DNA of 39,089 bases from Candidatus Lambdaproteobacteria bacterium RIFOXYD2_FULL_50_16 (GTDB lineage Bacteria > SAR324 > XYD2-FULL-50-16), in NCBI GenBank assembly GCA_001783695.1, contig MFNE01000005.1:11744-50832 (forward strand). The letters are read 5' to 3'. Below the pieces are notes generated by a model. The model was not told the DNA's origin. It worked only from the letters and a program-made list of their open reading frames with translations, and made no database searches. Shown here one piece after another: positions 1 through 7,581 of the stretch. Position 1 is the stretch's first letter. Every line of letters starts with the position of its first letter. A program made the position numbers and the translations under genes.

Positions 1-493
1 AGGTGTGGGTTTGATCGAATTCCAAGCCAAATGCCGCTTCCAACACCCGGACCCAAACACTCGCTTGCTCCCTGCCCGCAGGCCAAGCCTCGCCTTCGCC
101 TCTAATAATCAACTCATTTTGCTCATCTAAGGGCAGCCCCCACAAACAAATCTCGCCCCGCCGCCGGTATCGGCGCGATTCCAAGAGAGCATAGGCGTCT
201 AAAGGGGCTTGGGGGGAAAGTTCTAATTGAAACGGGCTTAATCGGGGCCAATAAAAGGCTTCTGCCTGCCCCAGTTCTTCTGAAAGATTGATGGTAAGGC
301 CAAAATTGAGGGCGATGTTATGAGGGGAGCGGCTTCCGCCATATACACATAGGCCCCCGCCCTGCCTTTGGGCTAGGCTTCCACATTCGGGGTCCATCGT
401 AGCCCGCGCCAAAGCAAACTCTTGCGCGAATTCCAACCGGCTAACCAGACTGGCATTGGAGACCAAGAAAATCGGTTCAACGATGGCAGACAT
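1..493 (-). CDS. GNAT-family N-acetyltransferase, N-terminal part (runs off left edge)
   Basis: An open frame starts at the ATG whose complement is 491-493 and stays open to base 1, giving about 164 codons with no stop. The protein begins MSAIVEPIFLVSN. It contains the pattern GGGLCVYGGSRSPHNIAL, then a Gly-rich FGLTINLSEE stretch, then FQLELSPQAPL and LLESRRYRRRGEICLW. This order (GGGxxxY, N at the end of the next strand, V/F-x-x-E-L-S-P, then LxxRGYR) is familiar from the N-terminal half of a subgroup of two-domain GNAT acetyltransferases, recognised from memory. The catalytic acetyl-CoA-binding half would lie outside the window, so activity cannot be judged. It starts 10 bases after the TPR gene stop, which suggests co-transcription. 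No strong ribosome binding site is visible. Confidence 0.6.
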   Translation of the reverse strand, partial: MSAIVEPIFLVSNASLVSRLEFAQEFALARATMDPECGSLAQRQGGGLCVYGGSRSPHNIALNFGLTINLSEELGQAEAFYWPRLSPFQLELSPQAPLDAYALLESRRYRRRGEICLWGLPLDEQNELIIRGEGEAWPAGREQASVWVRVLEAAFGLEFDQTHT

Positions 494-503
494 GGCAGGT
501 TGG

Positions 504-2249
504 CTATTCTTTTTGCTGACGTTCTTTGTCTTTTTCGTACTGCTTCATCTTTTCTTCGTGTTCGACCATTTTTTCCCATCGGCCAACCAATGCATGAAGC
601 TCTTCGGTTTTTTTAAGACCCTTATAAATACCCGCTAATTGCAAAAAGACGTTTTTATCTACCTTCATGCGTAAGGCCGACTCTAAAGAGCTAGCGGCTT
701 TGAGGTAGTTCTTTTGGGCCATAAAGGTTTTGGCCTCGCGAATGATGTTCTGACGCTCAACCTCTTGGCCCTTTTCCTTTTCGATTTGCATCAGCTTTTG
801 GTACTCATCGAGCAGTTCTTCTTCTAAGTCAGACTGCTTGAGTTGACCATAAACAATAGCGGCGGTTTTGACCGTTTCGGGCAAACGCAAGACCCCTAAA
901 GCCTTGCGGAAATAGTCAGACGCGGGCTTAAATTTACGGTCATCCAAAAGCTGCTTACCCATGGCGAAGTAATAGTCATGGATCTCTTTGAGTTTTAGGA
1001 AGCCCGTCTCCGAATCTGGCTCCATCTCTTGCAGCTTTCGAAAAGCAGCGACAGCATCGTCGTATTTTTTCATCTGCGCATACAAAGTTCCCAACCTTTC
1101 CCAAAGGCGGGCGTCTGGGATTTCAGTAGAGGCGATTTGATAGAAATTTAGCGCCTTTTTGAATTGTCCCTCATCGTAAGCAGCATGAGCCTGCCGAACC
1201 AATTCTTTCATCGAATAAATCCCGCCCGATTTTTCTAAGAGGCTGGCGGTCTTAATCAGATACTTTGCGGCCAAAAACTTCTTGCCTTGGAACCGGTAAA
1301 ACAGGCCCAGGTTTACGTTGTAAATACGGTTAAACTCGTTTTCGCCCAAAAGGTTTTCAAGGTGTTTGATCGCGGCATCTTGGTCGCCTTTTTTAAAGGT
1401 CAATATGGCCTTAAGCACCTCTAAATACTCAAAATCGGAAACTGAAAGTTGACCGAAGCACTGGTCAGCTACCTCTAATTTTCGGTTTTGCAGCGCGTAG
1501 ATCCCCATGTTGTAAAGGTGATCTTTTTTATGCCCAGCATCTACATCTGCCCGTTTCTGGAATTCAGCGATCACATCTTCAGGCTGGACCCCTTTGGGCA
1601 TGTCGTTGATCTTTCGAATCTCAAACTGAAGTTCCGAGGCCTCGACCGAATGACCGGCTTGATCTTTTTGTTCTTTTAATATTTTTAATTCGTTGAGCCG
1701 CGACGCGCGAGCAGCACCGAGGCTATCGGCGAGATTTTGACAGAGGTTTTCAATAAAACCAGTACCACCACCCACAAAATCGGGATAAATAAAGTCTTCA
1801 ATCCCGTCAAAAACGGTGATACTAGACATGGCGGCGTCGTCGTATTTATCGACCCGCGCCATGGTGGCAGCAAGGTTGTAAAAGGCTTGGGGAAAGTTTT
1901 TGTTGACCTTTAGGGCCATTTTATAAAGCCCTTCCGCCTGTTTAAAGTTGCCCAATTCGCGGGCATAGTTGCCCAGTTTGTTGGCCAATTCGAAGTCTTG
2001 GTTATTGTCTTTGATTAGGTTCATCCCCAAGGACAAAGCGGCATCGAGTTGACCAGAACTTGCGGCTGCGTCTAGTTCGGCTTTGATCCGGGGATAGACA
2101 TTGTTCCGATCTAGGTCCATGGCCTTGTCGAATTCGATCATGGCCTTGTTATAAAACTTCTCTCCGAGTGCCTTTAGGCCTTCGGACATACATTCCTCGA
2201 CCTTCTCCTTCAGCTTATCTTCTTGGCTTCTTAAAAGGCCCTTTAACAT
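504..2249 (-). CDS. TPR-repeat protein
   Basis: A soluble 581-residue protein with no signal peptide or membrane segment. Tetratricopeptide-like helical hairpins recur along it: near residues 26-58 (EGLKALGEKFYNKAMIEFDK), 98-130 (AEGLYKMALKVNKNFPQAFY), 250-345, 370-420 (LWERLGTLYAQMKKYDDAV) and 440-560. The C-terminus is very rich in Lys, Glu and Gln. Such proteins usually scaffold protein-protein interactions; no partner or enzymatic domain can be named. A Shine-Dalgarno-like GGAG lies 6 bases before the ATG. The gene follows the terminator of the sigma-54 activator gene by only about 20 bases, so it either has a promoter inside that region or depends on read-through. The GNAT gene follows directly. 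Confidence 0.85.
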   Translation of the reverse strand: MLKGLLRSQEDKLKEKVEECMSEGLKALGEKFYNKAMIEFDKAMDLDRNNVYPRIKAELDAAASSGQLDAALSLGMNLIKDNNQDFELANKLGNYARELGNFKQAEGLYKMALKVNKNFPQAFYNLAATMARVDKYDDAAMSSITVFDGIEDFIYPDFVGGGTGFIENLCQNLADSLGAARASRLNELKILKEQKDQAGHSVEASELQFEIRKINDMPKGVQPEDVIAEFQKRADVDAGHKKDHLYNMGIYALQNRKLEVADQCFGQLSVSDFEYLEVLKAILTFKKGDQDAAIKHLENLLGENEFNRIYNVNLGLFYRFQGKKFLAAKYLIKTASLLEKSGGIYSMKELVRQAHAAYDEGQFKKALNFYQIASTEIPDARLWERLGTLYAQMKKYDDAVAAFRKLQEMEPDSETGFLKLKEIHDYYFAMGKQLLDDRKFKPASDYFRKALGVLRLPETVKTAAIVYGQLKQSDLEEELLDEYQKLMQIEKEKGQEVERQNIIREAKTFMAQKNYLKAASSLESALRMKVDKNVFLQLAGIYKGLKKTEELHALVGRWEKMVEHEEKMKQYEKDKERQQKE

Positions 2250-2270
2250 TAAATACTCCGAATTGGGCTA

Positions 2271-2318
2271 AAAAAAGCGGTGGCTTTATGCCCCAGTGAG
2301 CAAGTCCCAAGCCACCGC
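2271..2318 (-). terminator. Intrinsic terminator after the NtrX/NtrC-like gene
   Basis: The arms 2277-2286 (gcggtggctt) and 2309-2318 (aagccaccgc) are perfect 10-base inverted complements separated by 22 bases. Read on the minus strand the stem is followed at once by a run of six T. This is a standard Rho-independent terminator for the glgC-ntrY-ntrX direction of transcription. Confidence 0.8.
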
Positions 2319-2380
2319 CAAGGCCACATCATAAGGCAAATGTTCAAGAATTACAACCGGTCTTCAAAGGTCCATTTTAT

Positions 2381-3757
2381 TTAACTGTTTTTTTGGACCA
2401 ATATATTGAATTTTTTGATCTTGTCCTGAAGGGTTTTTCGATTAATCCCTAAAAGTTCTGCGGCTAAACTCAAATTCCATCCCTTTTTCTTTAAAGCCAA
2501 TTCGATAAATCGACTCTCAAAATGCCCTAAGGCCTCTTCCAGCTTTTCAGGCAGGTCTGGCGAGATTCCGGCCTCCCCCATTCGCACCACAGGTGGCACG
2601 TTGGCTAACTCAATCACAGGCCCTTTGACCATGATCACCATTCGCTCCACAATATTTTTTAGCTCGCGAATGTTGCCCGGCCATTGATAACTAATCATGG
2701 ATTCGAGGGCATGGGGCGACAAGGTTTTTTTGGCAAAGTCCCCAGAAAGGGTCAGCTGATCGATAAAATAATTGATTAATAAGGGAATGTCTTCAACCCG
2801 CTCCCTTAAAGGCGGAATTTCAATGGGGATCACGTTAAGTCGGTAATAGAGATCGTCGCGAAACTTCCCTGCTTCAATCTCTAGGGACAAGTTTTTATTG
2901 CTGGCCGCAATAATCCTAATATCGACCCGGTGGGTTTCTTCCCCACCCACCCGCTCAAACTGCCGCTCTTGCAAAACTCGCAGGATTTTTGCTTGAGTTT
3001 TTAGACTCATATCCCCGATCTCGTCTAAAAACAGGGTCCCACCGTTGGCTTGATCAAATTTGCCTAACTTACGTTTTTTCGCCCCCTGAAAGGCCCCCTT
3101 TTCGTAGCCAAAGAGTTCCGACTCGATCATGTCGTCGGGAATGGCGGCGCAATTAAGCGCCACAAAAGGCTGGAGTTTGCGGGGGCTCGAAAGGTGGATC
3201 TGCTTGGCCGCCAACTCTTTGCCCGTACCGTTTTCCCCTTGGATCAAAACCCAGCCTTCGGTAGGGGCGGCGGTGGCGATTTGCTCAAACACCTGTTTAA
3301 TCGCCACCGACTCACCCACAATTACCGCTCCAGCCATGTCTGGACGGCGCTTTAATTCATCATTTTCTCGCCTTAGCTTTTCCTCGCCCATGGCGTGCCT
3401 AAGGGTTAGCAGCACCTTTTCTAACGAGAGGGGTTTTTCTATAAAATCATACGCCCCTTTTTTAGTCGCCTTGACCGCGGTTTCGATGTTGCCGTGGCCA
3501 CTCATCATGATCACCGGAAAAGGCATCTCATGCTCTTTGATCCAGTCGAGCAGGGCTAAACCGTCCATGCCCGGCATCCAGATATCTAAGAGTGCTGCAT
3601 GAAAAAAGTCGTCGGCCTCTTCGTTTAAGACTTCCAGGGCTTCCTTGGCAGAACGCGCCAAGGTGCAAACAAACCCTTCATCACTTAAAATCCCTGCCAG
3701 GGCAGTGAGGATACTTTTTTCGTCATCGACGATTAAGACGTTTTCTGACATAGCCAT
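2381..3757 (-). CDS. Sigma-54-dependent response regulator, NtrX/NtrC type, with GAFQGA variant
   Basis: A 458-residue three-domain regulator. The receiver (residues 5-120) keeps the acidic pair VDDE, phospho-acceptor Asp58 (LLDIWMPG), a Ser in MMSGHG and the Lys in IEKPLS. The AAA+ domain (about 145-385) has Walker A GENGTGKE and Walker B GGTLFLDEIGD. The C-terminus (about 415-455) is a Fis-type helix-turn-helix. It is expected to activate sigma-54 promoters when phosphorylated by the adjacent NtrY-like kinase, whose gene ends 8 bases upstream. The sigma-54 contact loop reads GAFQGA, with Gln224 where Thr is normal, so classical sigma-54 activation is in doubt. MAMSEN offers two in-frame ATGs; the upstream one is used here, and neither has a clear Shine-Dalgarno. 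The product could act as a repressor or sigma-70 regulator. Confidence 0.9.
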   Translation of the reverse strand: MAMSENVLIVDDEKSILTALAGILSDEGFVCTLARSAKEALEVLNEEADDFFHAALLDIWMPGMDGLALLDWIKEHEMPFPVIMMSGHGNIETAVKATKKGAYDFIEKPLSLEKVLLTLRHAMGEEKLRRENDELKRRPDMAGAVIVGESVAIKQVFEQIATAAPTEGWVLIQGENGTGKELAAKQIHLSSPRKLQPFVALNCAAIPDDMIESELFGYEKGAFQGAKKRKLGKFDQANGGTLFLDEIGDMSLKTQAKILRVLQERQFERVGGEETHRVDIRIIAASNKNLSLEIEAGKFRDDLYYRLNVIPIEIPPLRERVEDIPLLINYFIDQLTLSGDFAKKTLSPHALESMISYQWPGNIRELKNIVERMVIMVKGPVIELANVPPVVRMGEAGISPDLPEKLEEALGHFESRFIELALKKKGWNLSLAAELLGINRKTLQDKIKKFNILVQKNS

Positions 3758-3765
3758 TTTGGAGG

Positions 3766-5979
3766 TTAAACAGGCAGTTCAATGCTGAATCTAGTCCCCT
3801 TTTCTATATTTTCTAAGCGAATAAATCCACCATGATCTGTAATGATCTGCTGAACAATTGCCAACCCCAAGCCGGTTCCCTCGGCTTTTGTGGTTACATA
3901 AGGGTCAAAAATCCGGGGGGTCATCTCTTCGGGAATACCAGAACCGTTGTCAGAGACCACCACCTTTACAATCTTCAAGTCGGCTCCAAAGCTACTGATC
4001 ACCTCGATCAATCCATCCTCGCGCCCTTCTAATGCGGCTAAGGCATTGTCTAACAAATTGGTAAAGACCCTTTTAATCTGCTCTTGATCGAGTAAAATGG
4101 AAGGCAATTTTTCCGATTTAACCAAGTTTATTTCCACCCCCTTAGGTAAACCATGGCTAAAGAGCGCCACTACCTCGTCTAAAATTCGGTTCAGGTCTCC
4201 TGGGCTGCGGTTGACCTCGGGAATGCGGGCAAACTTGGAAAACTCGTTTACCATGTTTTTTAGTTGATTAACCTCGTTGATAATCGTTGCGGTGCAAGCA
4301 TCTAGGACCTCTGAATCAACCATTTCCTCCAAATACTTTTTGCGAATTCGTTGGGCCGAGAGTTGAATGGGTGTTAATGGGTTTTTGATCTCGTGGGCAA
4401 TACGCCTTGCCACCTCTTGCCAAGCCTTGGCTCTGGTACTGCGGTCGATTTCGGTAAGGTCGTCCACGACTAAAAGTCGCCCCAAAGGTTCCCCCTTGGT
4501 GGTCCGCAGGGCAAAAAGTTCTAAATCCAAGTGGATCGCTTTCTTATCCTGCATCAAATGCACTTCAGACTTAACCCGCGCCTCGCCGCTTTGTTCTAGT
4601 TGGCTGGTCATCGATTCATACAGGGATGCCTGCTCTTTGGATAAAACCCCCATATAGTGTTTACCTAAGGGTTTGCTTACTTTAATCTGGTACAGTCTGA
4701 TCATAAAGGGATTGATCCCCTTGATATAACCCGAATTATCCACCAGAAACACCCCATTTTGGATGTTTTGGACCACCATTTCCACAAAGATATTGCGCTC
4801 TTCCAATTCTAAGTTGGTCCCCACCAAGGCTTCCCGAGACAAGGCTAATTTGCGCCGATTTTGTAAAAGCTCTTTGGTCATGTCGTTAAAACTATCGAGC
4901 AAAAGACCGATCTCATCCTCTTCTTGGAGGTCGATCTGAAAATCAAGGTCCCCTTTGGCAATCCGCCTCGTGCCCTCTACCAGGGTTTGTAAAGGCTCGA
5001 CAATACTTCGGGCGAGATAATAACCAAACCAGATCCCCCCAAAAATAATCAACATCGTAAAAAACAAAAGGTAAGTGGTAAAACTAGTGCGTAGGGGGTC
5101 TTCGAGGCTTAAAAGTTGGCGGTGTTCTTCTAGATTGTTTTGCAGCCTGGTTAAGTCACTGTAAAAACTGCCATGTAAGATCTCAGCTACCTCTAAAACC
5201 TTGGACTGCCCAGCTATCTCAAAGGGGATCAATACCCGCCTGATTTGAGCTTGATCCAGCTGGGTGCTTAGACTGGGTAACTTAGCATCCCCCAGCTTCA
5301 CCACCCCCGAAGGCAGGGGTTGCCACAGTTCAGCACTAGGGCGAAGAATCCACTTATCTTCAAAGACAAAACCCTTGCCATAAAGCGCCAAGCCATCCAG
5401 CTGATACCGCTCCAAAGCTTTTCTAAACCACAATTGGCGCTCTAGGCCAACCTTAAACAACTTCGAATCGTTTTGGGACTTATAGTCCTCAATGATGATT
5501 TTGCCGAGGTTGTATAGTTCCCGGTCCCGCTTTTCTAAAAAGCCTTGCACAACCAAACTGGTATTGGAAAAAGCGCGCGAATATTCACCCTTAAACCAAA
5601 CATCAAGGCTGTTTTTGAGGAGGCCATTGGCAATAAAGAAAAACAACGCAATCGGCAAAGAGGAAACTAAAATAAAACCCAAAGTCAGTTTCGACTTGAG
5701 TTTAAACCCCATCTTTTTTCGGCGGCGCTCGTAAAGCAGTTTGATTAGGTTACGCAGCACCAAAAAGATCACCAACAACAAGAGTACCGCGTTGAGGTTA
5801 ATCAACAAAAGTACATCTAGGTTGGATTCAAGGGACTTCCAGTCTTGGAATTCTTGGTAGTAAAAATTGAGCGAAAGCAGCGCCATGGCCACTAGCCCCA
5901 ACACGACCACTAGCCCCACCCGGTTACGGATCAGTCGTTGGTGTTCGGGGTTAGAGACAAAGCGCTCTCGCTTAGCCAT
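3766..5979 (-). CDS. NtrY-like membrane histidine kinase
   Basis: A 737-residue sensor kinase with the NtrY layout. Hydrophobic segments lie near residues 21-42, 57-78 and 99-120, followed by a periplasmic stretch, another membrane segment near 300-322 and a HAMP region near 323-380. A PAS-like domain (about 400-510) comes next, then a HisKA domain with the H-box IAHEIKNPLTPIQLSAQRI (His529). The HATPase has the N-box (LLDNALAAL), DNGSGIP and GTGLGLAIVQQI. The family senses envelope or nitrogen status and phosphorylates an NtrX-type partner, which is encoded immediately downstream. The gene starts 3 bases after the glgC stop, so the three genes probably share a transcript. All kinase motifs are intact. 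The signal it senses cannot be read from the sequence. Confidence 0.9.
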   Translation of the reverse strand: MAKRERFVSNPEHQRLIRNRVGLVVVLGLVAMALLSLNFYYQEFQDWKSLESNLDVLLLINLNAVLLLLVIFLVLRNLIKLLYERRRKKMGFKLKSKLTLGFILVSSLPIALFFFIANGLLKNSLDVWFKGEYSRAFSNTSLVVQGFLEKRDRELYNLGKIIIEDYKSQNDSKLFKVGLERQLWFRKALERYQLDGLALYGKGFVFEDKWILRPSAELWQPLPSGVVKLGDAKLPSLSTQLDQAQIRRVLIPFEIAGQSKVLEVAEILHGSFYSDLTRLQNNLEEHRQLLSLEDPLRTSFTTYLLFFTMLIIFGGIWFGYYLARSIVEPLQTLVEGTRRIAKGDLDFQIDLQEEDEIGLLLDSFNDMTKELLQNRRKLALSREALVGTNLELEERNIFVEMVVQNIQNGVFLVDNSGYIKGINPFMIRLYQIKVSKPLGKHYMGVLSKEQASLYESMTSQLEQSGEARVKSEVHLMQDKKAIHLDLELFALRTTKGEPLGRLLVVDDLTEIDRSTRAKAWQEVARRIAHEIKNPLTPIQLSAQRIRKKYLEEMVDSEVLDACTATIINEVNQLKNMVNEFSKFARIPEVNRSPGDLNRILDEVVALFSHGLPKGVEINLVKSEKLPSILLDQEQIKRVFTNLLDNALAALEGREDGLIEVISSFGADLKIVKVVVSDNGSGIPEEMTPRIFDPYVTTKAEGTGLGLAIVQQIITDHGGFIRLENIEKGTRFSIELPV

Positions 5980-5982
5980 GCC

Positions 5983-7173
5983 TTAGAGCTCGAAGTTTTT
6001 GGGCAATACCGCAATGCCGTCCGAGAAAAAGAAAAATTTCGCCTCTTCTTTAGGGTTGACCCCTACCTTGATTCCGTCGCCCAAGGTAACCTTGTCGTCT
6101 AAAATCGCCTTTTTAATAATACAATTTTTGCCAACTCGACAATTAGAGGTGACAATCGAATCCTCGATCACTGTGCCTTCGCCAATATGGACGTTTCGCC
6201 CTATTAAACTATTAGTGATCTTTGCCCGAAAAACGGTCGAACCGGAACCTACGGTGGAATTGTGGATTTCGGCGTCAGTAAAATAGGCAGAAGGCATCTG
6301 TTCGCCTAAGGTCCGAATCCTCCACTGGGGCTTAATTAAATCGTCCACCCCTTTAAGATTTAAAAACTCCATGTTCGCTTCGTAATAAGAGGCAATCGTG
6401 CCCACGTCGCGCCAATAGGTGCCAAAGCGGCTTAGTTTAAAGTCAAACCCCGCGACAATGGAATTGTTTAACATATCAGGAATGATGTTTTTGCCAAAAT
6501 CGTGGGCGGTAGCTTCCCGGGCATCTTTGGCCAATTCGCGAACCAACGTATCGGTTTTAAAGATATAAATCCCCATGTTTACATAACAAATATCCCCTTC
6601 CCCCTTGATCAAGGCGGGGTCTTGGGGTTTTTCGATAAAACTATCTACCATGCCTTGCTCGTTTAACGTAACCACTCCAAATTCGTGAGCTTCGGACTTG
6701 TTTATCTCCATCGCCGAGATCGTCAGGTCGGCCCCGGTGTCGATATGGCGCTTAAACATCTCGGAGAAGTCCATATTATAAATATGATCCCCCGAAAGGA
6801 TCACCACGTGGTCAGGCCGGTGGTCTTCCAAAAGATGTAGATTTTGGAAAATCGCATCTGCGGTGCCTGAATACCACTGTTCGCTAATACGTTGCTGTGC
6901 AGGTACCGCCTGGACAAACTCACCCAATTCATTGGCTAAAAAGTTCCAGCCGTAACGCAAATGTTTTTCAAGCGATAGACTTTTAAATTGGGTCAAAACA
7001 TAAATCTGGCGCAATCCTGAGTTTATGGCAGAAGACAAGACCCAGTCGATAATACGAAACCTAGCGGCAAAATGAACTGCTGGTTTAGAGCGGTCACGGG
7101 TCAAGGGATAAAGCCTTGTACCCTTTCCTCCCGCCAAGAGGAAGGTTAAAACGTTCTCGCTGGTTAGGGCCAT
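5983..7173 (-). CDS. glgC: Glucose-1-phosphate adenylyltransferase (ADP-glucose pyrophosphorylase)
   Basis: This enzyme makes ADP-glucose and diphosphate from glucose-1-phosphate and ATP, the committed step of bacterial glycogen synthesis. The 396-residue length is typical. The N-terminal nucleotidyltransferase domain begins LTFLLAGGKGTRLYPLT with the signature GGKGTRL, followed by RSKPAVHFAARFRIIDWVLS. SGDHIYNMD carries the metal and nucleotide site, and SFIEKPQDP the sugar-phosphate site with its conserved Lys. The C-terminal part (about 290-396) has the left-handed beta-helix hexapeptide pattern (SLIGRNVHIGEGTVIEDSIV). An AGGAG lies about 7 bases before the ATG. No other glycogen gene is nearby; instead it sits between a receiver gene and the NtrY/NtrX pair, an unusual position. 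Confidence 0.96.
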   Translation of the reverse strand: MALTSENVLTFLLAGGKGTRLYPLTRDRSKPAVHFAARFRIIDWVLSSAINSGLRQIYVLTQFKSLSLEKHLRYGWNFLANELGEFVQAVPAQQRISEQWYSGTADAIFQNLHLLEDHRPDHVVILSGDHIYNMDFSEMFKRHIDTGADLTISAMEINKSEAHEFGVVTLNEQGMVDSFIEKPQDPALIKGEGDICYVNMGIYIFKTDTLVRELAKDAREATAHDFGKNIIPDMLNNSIVAGFDFKLSRFGTYWRDVGTIASYYEANMEFLNLKGVDDLIKPQWRIRTLGEQMPSAYFTDAEIHNSTVGSGSTVFRAKITNSLIGRNVHIGEGTVIEDSIVTSNCRVGKNCIIKKAILDDKVTLGDGIKVGVNPKEEAKFFFFSDGIAVLPKNFEL

Positions 7174-7206
7174 ATTTGCTCCTGTATTCGGGATAGCGGT
7201 TTGGAA

Positions 7207-7581
7207 TCAGTCTTCTTTGTTGGCTAAAATCTCTTTGGCTTTAGCGGTCAACTCGGTCAAGTCGCCTGATTTAACGACATAACTAGTGGCGCTCCAGGTC
7301 AAATAGTTGTCTTTATAATGGGAGTAGGCAGAATGTATAATCACCGGCAGGCCCCTTTGGGTGCTAATGATTTTTTCTAAGGCCTCAATCCCATCCATCC
7401 CCGGCATTTTAATGTCGAGAATTACCAAGTCCATCTTGTGATCCTTAAGAACCTGCAACCCATTAAAGGCACTGTTGGCCGTCATCACTTCAAATCCAAG
7501 ATCCAAAAACTCCAGTTTTAAGAGTTCGCGGACATTTTCTTCGTCGTCGATAACCAATATTTTCTTGCTTATTTCGCTCAT
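7207..7581 (-). CDS. Single-domain response regulator (receiver only)
   Basis: A 124-residue stand-alone receiver. Acidic residues in IDDEENV, phospho-acceptor Asp56 (VILDIKMPGMDG), a Ser in IIHSAYS and the switch Lys in YVVKSGD are present. There is no output domain, so it must act through protein-protein contact or phosphotransfer. Its start overlaps the end of the upstream PAS-GAF kinase gene by 4 bases (ATGA), making that kinase the likely partner. glgC starts 33 bases further on. Confidence 0.93.
   Translation of the reverse strand: MSEISKKILVIDDEENVRELLKLEFLDLGFEVMTANSAFNGLQVLKDHKMDLVILDIKMPGMDGIEALEKIISTQRGLPVIIHSAYSHYKDNYLTWSATSYVVKSGDLTELTAKAKEILANKED

Noticed and set aside
373-579. 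68-codon minus-strand ORF
   Set aside because: It overlaps the end of the TPR gene in another frame and its product is basic and low in structure. The frame starting at 493 has a far better protein pattern.
3129-3602. 157-codon plus-strand ORF
   Set aside because: It is antisense to the AAA+ and receiver domains of the sigma-54 activator and has no family pattern.
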